Origin: an uncultured Bacteroidota bacterium
GTDB taxonomy: Bacteria; Bacteroidota; Bacteroidia; Flavobacteriales; Flavobacteriaceae
DNA: 43,730 nt
NCBI GenBank assembly: GCA_902511755.1
Contig: CABXGL010000011.1
Span: 1 to 43,730, forward strand
Direction: 5' to 3'
Shown one piece after another: positions 1 to 9,486 of the stretch. Positions within the stretch are counted from its first letter, which is position 1; every line of letters starts with the position of its first letter. The notes under the pieces were generated by a model. The model worked only from the letters and a program-made list of their open reading frames with translations. It ran no database searches and was not told the DNA's origin. Made by a program: the position numbers and the translations under genes.

Positions 1-337
1 TTAATTCAAGTGTAAAATGAGTTTCTTTTTCTTCTACTTTTATATGAGCAACCACATCATTTTCAAAGTTTAATATTATTTCATTCCTATTTAACGAAGC
101 AAATATTGGATGCAAAATTTGATTATCAATTCGAATTGACATTACAGAAACTATGGTGTCTTTTGAAATGTAATCTTTGCCATTTTTTACATCAATAAAA
201 TTTACAAATGCTCCCTTATCATTTATGGTGGTTTTTAATGAATTTGTTGTGATATCAATGATTTTTTTATTTGGGTCTCTTGAGCAAGAGATAAATACTA
301 TGTTAAGTAATAATGAAATTATAATTATTTTTTTCAT
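1..337 (-). CDS. Partial lipoprotein, N-terminal part only
   Basis: An open frame begins at an ATG (complement of 335-337) and runs off the left edge without a stop, giving about 112 residues. The N-terminus is a lipoprotein signal: a short basic start, a hydrophobic stretch, and a lipobox VFISC with Cys near residue 18. The mature part is beta-rich in appearance, with phrases such as INDKGAFVNF and ILNFENDVVAHI. These resemble the N-terminal beta-sandwich of some Bacteroidota glycoside hydrolases, but that is only an impression and I do not recognise the family. The gene starts 36 nt from the displaced ssrA repeat, so it is probably the resident chromosomal neighbour of the ssrA locus. Confidence 0.7.
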   Translation of the reverse strand, partial: MKKIIIISLLLNIVFISCSRDPNKKIIDITTNSLKTTINDKGAFVNFIDVKNGKDYISKDTIVSVMSIRIDNQILHPIFASLNRNEIILNFENDVVAHIKVEEKETHFTLEL

Positions 338-372
338 CTATTTATAAATATAGTAATAAGGATGTAGATTAA

Positions 373-438
373 GGCAACCAAAAATAAAAACCCCTGTAAA
401 TCAGTGACTTACAAGGGTATTGGTGGAGTCGGAGGGAA
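373..438. repeat. Direct repeat, displaced ssrA 3' end (distal att-like copy)
   Basis: This 66-bp segment matches 2451-2516 except for one A/T change near its twelfth base. It contains the tmRNA terminator palindrome (391-417) and the final 18 nt of the tmRNA gene including the CCA complement (421-438). The match then stops abruptly: the next bases are CGCCAATCG, where the real tmRNA continues with its T-loop. It is therefore a gene fragment, not a second tmRNA. Confidence 0.85.
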
Positions 439-725
439 CGCCAATCGTGCAATATAACTCATGTTAAATACCTTTTAAATCATACATTATATCAGAAAAT
501 TACAACAATAACAGAATAAAACTGTTAAGTCTATTATTGCGTTATATTTCATGAAATTGTATAAATTTTCAATTCACCGTACAAGTACCGTACAAGTTTT
601 GATTAAATATATTATATTTAATAGATACTTAATATTCTCCTTTAATATAATGGCTTTAGTAAACTTTTTATATCATTAATAAAAAAATATTTAACAATGA
701 AAAACGTATTTTATTAACTATTAAT
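439..725. other. Non-coding AT-rich stretch inside the ssrA island
   Basis: No convincing reading frame was found on either strand in this stretch. It holds a tandem 11-bp repeat (576-597) and the leader of the downstream lipoprotein gene. The last part before the ATG at 726 is very A+T rich, with no recognisable ribosome binding site, which is usual in this phylum. No clear TAnnTTTG box was seen. Confidence 0.5.
576..597. repeat. Tandem 11-bp direct repeat, possible integrase arm site
   Basis: The 11-mer ACCGTACAAGT occurs twice back to back (576-586 and 587-597). It lies about 140 bp inside the left att-like repeat. One helical turn between identical short motifs close to an attachment site is typical of arm-type binding sites of tyrosine recombinases. 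That role is inference. Confidence 0.45.
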
Positions 726-2132
726 ATGAAGAAAATTTTATTCTTGTTTTACGTTTTATTTCTAGTTTCTTGTGAGGAAAATTCTGTTTTATATATGTTA
801 ACTACTTCATCTAGTCCTGTTGAGGGCGGTGAAGTTCTTCCAGAAACTAGACAATATAATGCAGGAGATACCGCTAAGCTCTTTGCCGTTCCATCAGCAG
901 AATATGTTTTTGAAAGTTGGACAGGAGCGGCTGGAACCGATGAAACTACTATTGTAATGGATTCTGATAAAACTGTAGTTGCAAATTTTGTTAAAAAGAA
1001 ATATGCTTTAACAACAACAGTTGAAGGTGAAGGTGCTGTTAGTGAAAAAGTAATTAAAGCGGGAGTTTCTACGGATTATAATAATGGAACTATTTTAGAG
1101 CTTACGGCTAATCCGGAAGTAGAATGGGTATTTAAAGAATGGACTGGTGACTTAACAGGCACTGAAAATCCGAAAGAAATAACAATAGATAAAGCCAAAA
1201 CAGTGAAAGCTGTATTTGAAGAACAATCTCCTTTTTATTTAGACGAAAATGGGATAACCATTAAAGCTAGAGATTGGGTGACAGTTGGAACAATAGGAGA
1301 ATTAGGTGGTGTTACTTATACGGCTGTAGATAATACAATTTTAAAATCAATGGCAGATAAAAATCAAGATGTGACTAAAGTAGTGACTACGCTTGTGACT
1401 GATATGACTAGTCTATTTATGGATGCTACAGGATTCAATCAGAATATTTCAAGCTGGGATACAAGCAATGTGACTTCTATGTATTTTATGTTTAGATCCA
1501 CTGCTTTTAATCAAAATATTGGAAGTTGGGATGTGAGTAAGGTAACTGATATGGGAAGTGTGTTCCGTCTTGCAACTGCATTTAATAAAGATATTGGAGG
1601 CTGGGATGTAAGTAAAGTTAATGACATGGGAAACATGTTTTTAAACACATCTACATTTAATCAAGACCTCACTAAATGGTGTGTTACTAATATTACGAGT
1701 GAACCTAAAGGATTCAGCACTTCATCTGCTTTAACAGAGGCTAATAAACCTGTTTGGGGTACTTGTCCTAGCAGCAACTCCGACGATCCTATTATTGGAA
1801 CTTGGAGACTGACTAATGAGGTCTGGGTTGGTGAAGGTGATTGGCCAGAAAATCAGGCAAGAGGGTGCTTTAAAGATGGAGATGAAGGCTCACCAGATCA
1901 ATATATTTTTACTAAAACTTCTGTAACAAAAAAAGTTTGGGAATGTGATCAAGATGGTAAGTTAAAGGTTGATTTAGTAACATATGGTCCATTTAGTTGG
2001 TCAAACTTAGGTAATGGTAGTTACTCATGGGCTGGAGGAACAATTCAAGTTACTTTCGAAAACAACAACGTAATAATGAAACTTCCTTTTGATGATGGGA
2101 ATATTACTCAGACTTGGGAAAGAAATGAATAG
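726..2132 (+). CDS. BspA-type DUF285 lipoprotein with InlB-like repeats and lipocalin-like end
   Basis: The 468-residue product starts with a lipoprotein signal peptide whose lipobox FLVSC puts Cys at residue 16. Two InlB B-type repeats follow at about residues 22-90 and 91-168, recognisable by FESWTGAAG...VVANF and FKEWTGDLTG...VKAVF. Residues about 215-345 carry DUF285 (BspA-type) repeats built on FNQNI..WDVSKVTDM. The last 120 residues begin IIGTWRL and end in a beta-strand pattern like small lipocalin-like domains. Such proteins are surface exposed and thought to mediate adhesion or protein contact, but no specific ligand can be named. It is the only gene inside the ssrA island and so its likely cargo. 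The lipoprotein start fixes the ATG. Confidence 0.85.
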   Translation: MKKILFLFYVLFLVSCEENSVLYMLTTSSSPVEGGEVLPETRQYNAGDTAKLFAVPSAEYVFESWTGAAGTDETTIVMDSDKTVVANFVKKKYALTTTVEGEGAVSEKVIKAGVSTDYNNGTILELTANPEVEWVFKEWTGDLTGTENPKEITIDKAKTVKAVFEEQSPFYLDENGITIKARDWVTVGTIGELGGVTYTAVDNTILKSMADKNQDVTKVVTTLVTDMTSLFMDATGFNQNISSWDTSNVTSMYFMFRSTAFNQNIGSWDVSKVTDMGSVFRLATAFNKDIGGWDVSKVNDMGNMFLNTSTFNQDLTKWCVTNITSEPKGFSTSSALTEANKPVWGTCPSSNSDDPIIGTWRLTNEVWVGEGDWPENQARGCFKDGDEGSPDQYIFTKTSVTKKVWECDQDGKLKVDLVTYGPFSWSNLGNGSYSWAGGTIQVTFENNNVIMKLPFDDGNITQTWERNE

Positions 2133-2450
2133 TTTATTTATAAAGTTTACTTGGTATTTGAAAAACTCAATATTTTGAGTCTCCAATGGAAATAACAGAT
2201 TTGTATTACAGTTTTTCTTTAAAAGGAAGTTCAAAAGCTATTAGGTTTATTGATTAACCATAGGCATATCTTCTTCTTTTAATTCAGACACTCAGAACCT
2301 TACTATTATACATAGTTATACGAATACAGCCCATCATAAGAAAATCGATATTATATAAGTAGGGTAGCGCCAATTAAAAATTACTATTGAGATTTTTTGA
2401 CTTTTTGTTATAACTTAGTGTTAGTTAAAAGCAGTAAAGGCAACGATTCA
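2133..2450. other. Non-coding right part of the ssrA island
   Basis: No gene of credible length is seen. The stretch contains a copy of a short element also found near tRNA-His (2254-2287). Next to the right att-like repeat it contains a second GGCAAC motif (2439-2444) spaced 12 bp from the one that opens the repeat (2451-2456). The minus-strand frame over 2025-2234 is antisense to the lipoprotein end and has no gene-like features. Confidence 0.5.
2254..2287. repeat. Shared short element, copy A
   Basis: The core from TAGGCATATCTTCTTC to the end at 2287 is identical over 27 bp to 34008-34034, in the pocket beside tRNA-His 31.7 kb away. The left part AACCATAGGC also matches the third copy at 34427-34436. 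It lies about 120 bp after the stop of the island lipoprotein gene. Read on the minus strand it encodes the short tail ELKEEDMP followed by a stop, so it may be a gene-end relic instead of a DNA site. Confidence 0.6.
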
Positions 2451-2516
2451 GGCAACCAAAATTAAAAACCCCTGTAAATCAGTGACTTACAAGGGTATTG
2501 GTGGAGTCGGAGGGAA
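2451..2516. repeat. Direct repeat, ssrA-proximal att-like copy
   Basis: This copy contains the functional tmRNA 3' terminus and its terminator. It begins GGCAACC and pairs with 373-438 (65/66 identical). Its outer boundary, where identity stops, is inside the tmRNA 3' acceptor/T-stem region at 2516, the usual place for recombination at tmRNA genes. Confidence 0.85.
2464..2495 (-). terminator. Intrinsic terminator of ssrA
   Basis: On the minus strand CCCTTGTAA and TTACAGGGG form the stem, and the inner bases GTCA/TGAT can extend it to a nearly perfect 13-bp palindrome. A short T tract follows at 2468-2464. It starts only 3 nt after the tmRNA CCA end. Almost the same sequence ends the tRNA-Glu gene at 20221-20253. 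Confidence 0.8.
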
Positions 2517-2896
2517 TCGAACCCTCGTCCAAACAAGCGACAAAATAGCTTTCTACAGATTTAGTTTTCAATTAATTTTCGATAATATTCTGACTGAAAA
2601 CTGCCTAAATATTACTTAGCTTTTTTATTTTAAAACCTTACCAAAGCCTTAAGATTTCTATGTTGACTTTAATGGTATCTCATAATGAATCGCCGTCAAC
2701 AAAGGCTATTCTGAGACATCTTACCTTCCCGCCTAGCGGGACAAGGCCTTAACTTACTATAATTCAGTTATTAGGCTGCAAGAGCGTAATTGTTTTCGCC
2801 ATTTAAAGTTTGGTACTAGAATATTTACGAGCTATAGTCCAGAGCTCGATCTGCTTACCATTAAATCGGACTCGCTGTCAAAACCAGTCGACCCCA
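2499..2896 (-). ncRNA. ssrA: Transfer-messenger RNA (tmRNA)
   Basis: tmRNA rescues stalled ribosomes and tags the incomplete protein for proteolysis. The 5' end begins GGGGUCGACUGGUUUUGACAG (complement of 2896 downwards). The 3' end folds into the tRNA-like T arm GAGGGTTCGATTCCCTC and acceptor GACTCCACCA, with CCA encoded at 2501-2499. The tag frame lies at complement 2800-2771 and reads GENNYALAA followed by UAA, the form common in Flavobacteriia. Length is about 398 nt. Its 3' end is duplicated at 373-438. A minus-strand TATATTTG box (2938-2931) lies 34 nt upstream of the mature 5' end and could drive a precursor. Confidence 0.97.
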
Positions 2897-2950
2897 ATTT
2901 TTTTTTCAAAGAACAAAAAATTTGCAAGGGCAAATATATATTAATTTGAT

Positions 2951-3769
2951 TTATTTAAATGAATTAATTGCTTTTTTGATTGCAACTAACTTTTCTAAAA
3001 GATCTTCTAATTTACTAATATCAAGCATATTAGCTCCGTCACTTTTGGCATTTTTAGGATCAAAGTGTGTTTCAATGAAAATACCATCAGCTCCTGAAGC
3101 AATTCCTGCTTTTGCAATTGTTTCAATCATTTCAGGTTTTCCACCAGTAACTCCTGATGATTGATTGGGTTGTTGAAGAGAATGTGTTACATCAAGAACA
3201 ACTGGAGCATATTCTTTCATTACTGGAATTCCTCTAAAGTCAACCAATAGGTCTTGATACCCAAACATACTTCCTCTTTCGGTAATTATTACATTATTAT
3301 TTCCAGAATCTTGTATTTTTTTTACAGCATGAGACATGCTTTCAGGACTCATAAATTGACCTTTTTTTAAATTAATGTGTTTTCCGGTTTTAGCTGCTGC
3401 AATTAATAAATCAGTTTGTCTAATAAGAAAAGCAGGTATTTGAAGAACATCTACATGGTTTGCTGCAAGATTAGCGTCTTTTATTTCATGAATATCGGTA
3501 ACTGTTGGAATTTGGAATTTCTTACCAATATTTTTTAAAATATTCAAAGCTTTTTCATCACCAATTCCTGTAAAGCTATCAATTCTAGTCCTGTTGGCTT
3601 TTTTAAAACTTCCTTTAAAAATAAATGGTATTTCTAACCTGTTGGTTATATCTAATATTTTTTCTGCAATTTCAAATGCCATTTCTTCACCTTCAATTGC
3701 ACAGGGTCCTGCCATTAAAAAGAAATGGTTTGATTTAAGATGTTTAATATTTTTTATTTTATCAATCAT
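2951..3769 (-). CDS. kdsA: 3-deoxy-8-phosphooctulonate (KDO-8-P) synthase
   Basis: KdsA condenses phosphoenolpyruvate with arabinose 5-phosphate to make KDO 8-phosphate, the precursor of the lipopolysaccharide inner-core sugar, in the cytoplasm. The 272-residue length is normal. Family motifs are MAGPCAIEGEE near residue 18, GSFKKANRTRIDSF near 53, the PTVTDIHE strand, LKKGQFMSPE, and IFIETHFDPKNAKSDG near the C-terminus. It is the first gene after ssrA. A 64-nt gap separates it from ftsE upstream on the same strand, so the two may be co-transcribed. I see no disruption. Confidence 0.96.
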   Translation of the reverse strand: MIDKIKNIKHLKSNHFFLMAGPCAIEGEEMAFEIAEKILDITNRLEIPFIFKGSFKKANRTRIDSFTGIGDEKALNILKNIGKKFQIPTVTDIHEIKDANLAANHVDVLQIPAFLIRQTDLLIAAAKTGKHINLKKGQFMSPESMSHAVKKIQDSGNNNVIITERGSMFGYQDLLVDFRGIPVMKEYAPVVLDVTHSLQQPNQSSGVTGGKPEMIETIAKAGIASGADGIFIETHFDPKNAKSDGANMLDISKLEDLLEKLVAIKKAINSFK

Positions 3770-3833
3770 AGATCAAATAAATTTATGCTAAATTAAATAA
3801 TAATCTCTAGTTCTTTAGTTTTGATGAGAATAG

Positions 3834-4514
3834 TTATTTTTTTTCAGATAATTCAAAAAATTTATTATTCTCTATTCTTATAGTTTTTGCTGGAAACTTT
3901 GAGATGATATCATAGTCGTGAGTAGCTATTAATATAGTAGTTCCGCTTTTATTTATTTTTTTTAATACCTCCATTATTTCTGCACTGGTGGCAGGATCAA
4001 GATTTCCAGTTGGCTCATCTGCTAAAATTAGCTCAGGTTTGTTAAGAAGTGCTCTTGCAATAGCAATTCTTTGCTGTTCTCCCCCAGACAATTCATGAGG
4101 AAATTTATTCTCAGTGTTTTGTAATTTTACTTTTTCTAAAACTGTTTGAATCCTATCTTCTATTTTTTTCTTGTCTTTCCAATCAGTTGCTCTTAAAACA
4201 AACTCAAGATTTTTTTTAATAGATCTATCTGATAGAAGTTTAAAATCTTGAAAAACAATACCAAGTTTTCTTCTTAAAAAAGGGATTTCTTTTTCTTTAA
4301 TTTTAATAACATTAATTCCTACAACATTAGCTTCTCCATCTAAAATTTTAAGATTTCCATATAATATTTTAAGTAAGCTGCTTTTTCCACTTCCTGTTTT
4401 ACCTATTAAATAAATAAATTCTCCTTTTTTTATTGAAAGCGATATGTCAGAAAGAATGTTTTTATCATCATGATTTATGTTAATGTTTTTTAAATCAACG
4501 ATAGGAGTCTCCAT
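3834..4514 (-). CDS. ftsE: Cell division ATP-binding protein FtsE
   Basis: This 226-residue ABC ATPase has Walker A GKTGSGKSS (residues 38-46), signature LSGGEQQR, Walker B LILADEPT and the H-loop ATHD. Length, the phrase DEPTGNLDP, and sequence near the Q-loop (GIVFQDFKLL) fit FtsE, which with FtsX couples ATP hydrolysis to septal peptidoglycan hydrolysis at the inner membrane. FtsX is not next to it here, as is common in this class. A LolD-type or other MacB-like ATPase is the alternative, but the absence of a partner permease nearby and the match at QDFKLL favour FtsE. Confidence 0.85.
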   Translation of the reverse strand: METPIVDLKNININHDDKNILSDISLSIKKGEFIYLIGKTGSGKSSLLKILYGNLKILDGEANVVGINVIKIKEKEIPFLRRKLGIVFQDFKLLSDRSIKKNLEFVLRATDWKDKKKIEDRIQTVLEKVKLQNTENKFPHELSGGEQQRIAIARALLNKPELILADEPTGNLDPATSAEIMEVLKKINKSGTTILIATHDYDIISKFPAKTIRIENNKFFELSEKK

Positions 4515-4700
4515 TTTTATAGCAAATATTTATAAAATTCAATTTACTAAATCTTTCAATTTATAAGGATATTTTGTTGTTTTTTATATAAAAGTTTCAA
4601 ATTAATATAAATATATTTATATATATAATAATATATAACTAATATTAAAAATTAAGTTTCATTTATTTATATTTTTATCATATTTGCTTAAAAATTTTAT

Positions 4701-6365
4701 ATGTGTGGAATAGTTTGTGCATTGAATACAAAGCAAGATTCAGAAATTCTTAGAAATCAGGTTTTAGAAATGTCTAAGAAAGTTAGGCATAGAGGCCCAG
4801 ATTGGAGCGGTATATATTCTTGTAAAAATGCTTTATTAGCACATGAACGTTTAGCAATTGTAGATCCAAAATCAGGTAATCAGCCAATATTTAGTGCAGA
4901 CAGAAAGCTTATTTTAGCTGCTAACGGAGAAATTTACAATCATAGATCATTAAAAGATAATTTAAATATTGATTATGACTTTCAAACTAATTCTGATTGT
5001 GAAATTATCCTGGCTTTATACAAACAAAAAGGTATTGATTTCTTAGATGATCTAAATGGGATATTTGGATTTGTTTTATATAATGAAAGTACTGATGAGT
5101 ATTTAATTGCTAGAGATCATATGGGAATTATTCCTCTCTATATTGGTTGGGATAAGTTAGGCACTTTTTATGTCGCTTCTGAATTAAAAGCTCTAGAAGG
5201 TATTTGTAACAAAATTGAAATTTTTCCTCCAGGACATTATTTGTCTAACAAATCTATCAAGCCAGTAAAATGGTATAAAAGAGACTGGATGAATTATGAT
5301 ACAGTTTCTAATAATAAAACAGATATTACTGCTTTACAAGATGCTTTAGAGAAGGCTGTTCATAGACAGTTAATGAGTGATGTACCCTATGGAGTTCTTT
5401 TGTCAGGAGGTTTAGATTCATCTATTACTTCTGCTTTAGCTAAAAAGTATTCTAAGAATAGAATTGAAACAGACGATCAAAAACAAGCTTGGTATCCTCA
5501 ATTACATTCTTTTGCAGTTGGTTTAGTCGGCTCACCTGATTTAAAAGCAGCCAGACTTGTTGCCGATCATATTGGCTCTATTCACCATGAAATTAATTTT
5601 ACTATTCAGGAGGGATTGGATGCAATTAAGGATGTTATTTTCCACCTAGAAACGTATGATGTTACAACTGTTAGAGCTTCAACTCCGATGTATTTAATGG
5701 CTAGAGTAATAAAATCTATGGGTATAAAGATGGTTTTATCTGGTGAAGGTGCTGATGAAATCTTTGGAGGGTATTTATATTTTCATAAAGCTCCTAGTGC
5801 TGAGGAATTCCATAAAGAAACGGTTAGAAAACTAGAGAAACTTTATCAATATGATTGTTTAAGAGCAAATAAGTCCTTAGCTGCATGGGGAATAGAAGGT
5901 AGAGTTCCTTTTTTAGATAAAGAATTCCTTGATGTTGCAATGAGAATTAATCCTCGTGATAAAATGATTAATAAAAATAAAATGGAAAAATGGGTTTTAA
6001 GAAAGTCTTTTGAGAATTATTTACCTCCATCTGTTGCTTGGAGACAAAAGGAACAGTTTAGTGATGGTGTTGGATACGATTGGATAGATAGCTTAAAAGA
6101 ATTAGTTGATAAAGAAGTTTCAGATGAAACGTTTAACAATGCTAAGTTTACTTTTCCTTTTCAAACTCCAATGTCGAAAGAGGAATTTTATTACCGATCT
6201 ATTTTTGAATCTCATTTCCCCTCGGAAACTGCTGCTAAAACAGTTCCATCCGTTCCATCTGTAGCATGCAGTACTCCAGTTGCACTTGAGTGGGATAAGT
6301 CATTTAAAAACATGAATGATCCGTCAGGAAGATCAGTTTCAAATGTTCATTTAGATTCTTACTAA
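4701..6365 (+). CDS. asnB: Asparagine synthetase B, glutamine-hydrolysing
   Basis: AsnB makes asparagine from aspartate, ATP and glutamine. The N-terminal class II glutaminase domain begins MCGIVCAL with Cys2 as nucleophile after Met removal, which fixes the start codon. It continues with the RHRGPDWSG motif and NGEIYNH. The synthetase domain has the PP-loop LLSGGLDSSI and SGEGADEIFGGY. At 554 residues it matches the E. coli AsnB length. The C-terminal tail with VACSTPVALEW is typical for this family. The gene stands alone, with a very A+T-rich leader (4515-4700) in which I see no firm promoter. Confidence 0.96.
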   Translation: MCGIVCALNTKQDSEILRNQVLEMSKKVRHRGPDWSGIYSCKNALLAHERLAIVDPKSGNQPIFSADRKLILAANGEIYNHRSLKDNLNIDYDFQTNSDCEIILALYKQKGIDFLDDLNGIFGFVLYNESTDEYLIARDHMGIIPLYIGWDKLGTFYVASELKALEGICNKIEIFPPGHYLSNKSIKPVKWYKRDWMNYDTVSNNKTDITALQDALEKAVHRQLMSDVPYGVLLSGGLDSSITSALAKKYSKNRIETDDQKQAWYPQLHSFAVGLVGSPDLKAARLVADHIGSIHHEINFTIQEGLDAIKDVIFHLETYDVTTVRASTPMYLMARVIKSMGIKMVLSGEGADEIFGGYLYFHKAPSAEEFHKETVRKLEKLYQYDCLRANKSLAAWGIEGRVPFLDKEFLDVAMRINPRDKMINKNKMEKWVLRKSFENYLPPSVAWRQKEQFSDGVGYDWIDSLKELVDKEVSDETFNNAKFTFPFQTPMSKEEFYYRSIFESHFPSETAAKTVPSVPSVACSTPVALEWDKSFKNMNDPSGRSVSNVHLDSY

Positions 6366-6449
6366 ATATCAGTTTTTTATACAATAAAATTGTTGATAAC
6401 TTGAGGCTATTCATATCTGTAAAAATCTCCAATTCCTTTACTAATTTCT

Positions 6450-6457
6450 TATATTTG
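6450..6457 (+). promoter_or_regulatory. Candidate -7 box upstream of gyrB
   Basis: TATATTTG matches the Bacteroidota TAnnTTTG -7 element and lies 33 nt before the gyrB ATG. No good TTG -33 element was seen at 19-20 bp upstream, so the call rests on the -7 box alone. Confidence 0.45.
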
Positions 6458-6484
6458 TTACAACGAATTTTATTAAAAAATTAA

Positions 6485-8440
<1,956 letters not shown>

Positions 8441-8452
8441 TTATATAATAAT

Positions 8453-9379
8453 ATGAAAGTAACTATAGTAGGAGCAGGAAATGTAGGCTCAACTTGTGCG
8501 GATGTTATCGCATCGCAGTCTATAGCAAGTGAGGTTGTTCTTTTAGATATAAAAGAGGGGTTCGCTGAAGGTAAAGCTTTAGATATGATGCAAACTGCAA
8601 CAACAATAGGATTTGGCACTAAAATAGTAGGAACAACAGGTGATTATTCAGTTACATCAAATAGTGATGTAGTTGTTATTACTTCTGGAATTCCAAGAAA
8701 ACCTGGCATGACTAGAGAAGAATTAATTGGTATAAATGCTGGTATTGTTAAGGAAGTATCAAATAATGTTTTAAAACATTCAAGTAATGCAATTATTGTT
8801 GTTGTTTCTAATCCTATGGATACAATGACATATTTAACTTTGAATTCAACAGGTTTACCTAAAAATAGAGTTATTGGTATGGGTGGTGCGTTAGATAGTT
8901 CCAGATTTAAAACTTATTTGTCATTGGCTTTAAATAGACCAGCAAATGATATTCATGGAATGGTAATTGGTGGTCATGGTGATACCACTATGATTCCTTT
9001 AACTAGGCTTGCAAGTTATAATGGAATTCCTATTTCTAATTTAATTTCAGAAGATAAACTTAAAAAAGTAGCTCAGGATACTATGGTTGGTGGAGCAACT
9101 CTTACTAAATTATTAGGCACATCAGCTTGGTATGCACCTGGTGCATCTGTTGCTTACTTAGTGAATTCTATTCTTAACGATCAAAAAAGAATTATTCCTT
9201 GTTCAGTCCTTCTTGATGGAGAATATAATCAAGATGATATATGTATTGGTGTACCATGTATTATCGGAAAAAATGGTTGCGAAAAAATTATTGATCTAGA
9301 TTTAAATGATGAAGAAATGATTAAATTCAGTCAGAGTTCTGAGGCTGTCAGAAGAATGAACTTAACATTAGACAATTGA
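8453..9379 (+). CDS. mdh: Malate dehydrogenase
   Basis: Mdh interconverts malate and oxaloacetate with NAD in the TCA cycle. The 308-residue protein belongs to the LDH-like MDH group. It has the Rossmann motif GAGNVGS (residues 7-13), Asp32 at the end of the second strand for NAD, the substrate-binding Arg82 and Arg88 in SGIPRKPGMTREE, and the catalytic His175 in GGHGDTTM. Arg82 at the specificity position supports malate over lactate as substrate. It follows gyrB by 12 nt. Confidence 0.95.
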   Translation: MKVTIVGAGNVGSTCADVIASQSIASEVVLLDIKEGFAEGKALDMMQTATTIGFGTKIVGTTGDYSVTSNSDVVVITSGIPRKPGMTREELIGINAGIVKEVSNNVLKHSSNAIIVVVSNPMDTMTYLTLNSTGLPKNRVIGMGGALDSSRFKTYLSLALNRPANDIHGMVIGGHGDTTMIPLTRLASYNGIPISNLISEDKLKKVAQDTMVGGATLTKLLGTSAWYAPGASVAYLVNSILNDQKRIIPCSVLLDGEYNQDDICIGVPCIIGKNGCEKIIDLDLNDEEMIKFSQSSEAVRRMNLTLDN

Positions 9380-9417
9380 TAAAATGAGAAGATCAGTACC
9401 TTAACCTGTATTATTAA

Positions 9418-9448
9418 TTGCTTTATCCTGTCGGAAATCATATATTTG
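9418..9448 (+). promoter_or_regulatory. Promoter of secDF
   Basis: A TTG (-33 element, 9418-9420), 20 bp of spacer and TATATTTG (-7 element, 9441-9448) match the Bacteroidota sigma-A promoter closely. The ATG of secDF is 38 nt downstream. This is the cleanest promoter in the window. Confidence 0.75.
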
Positions 9449-9486
9449 CTCGTTTTTAAAAAAGAAATTTTCTTAAATTTAATTTT

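Larger units (their letters stand above)
373..2516. mobile_element. Candidate small genomic island at the 3' end of ssrA
   Basis: Two 66-bp direct repeats at 373-438 and 2451-2516 (65/66 identical) bracket about 2.0 kb. The right copy is the real 3' end and terminator of the tmRNA gene. The left copy continues into unrelated sequence, as expected for a target end displaced by tyrosine-recombinase integration. Integration at tmRNA 3' ends is well known for islands and phages. The only cargo seen is the 726-2132 lipoprotein gene. No integrase or excisionase gene is visible, so the element is either a deletion remnant or was mobilised in trans. Sampled lines of the cargo gene look richer in G+C than the neighbours. 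Confidence 0.7.

Noticed and set aside
421-438. A possible second tmRNA or tRNA 3' end
   Set aside because: Only the last 18 nt match ssrA. The T-loop and everything upstream are missing, so it is a displaced fragment.
2025-2234. 69-codon minus-strand ORF over the end of the island lipoprotein gene
   Set aside because: Antisense to a strong CDS, with no family resemblance. It is a by-product of AT-rich DNA.
2922-3164. 80-codon plus-strand ORF opposite kdsA
   Set aside because: Lies wholly antisense to the conserved C-terminal part of kdsA and has no protein-like motifs.
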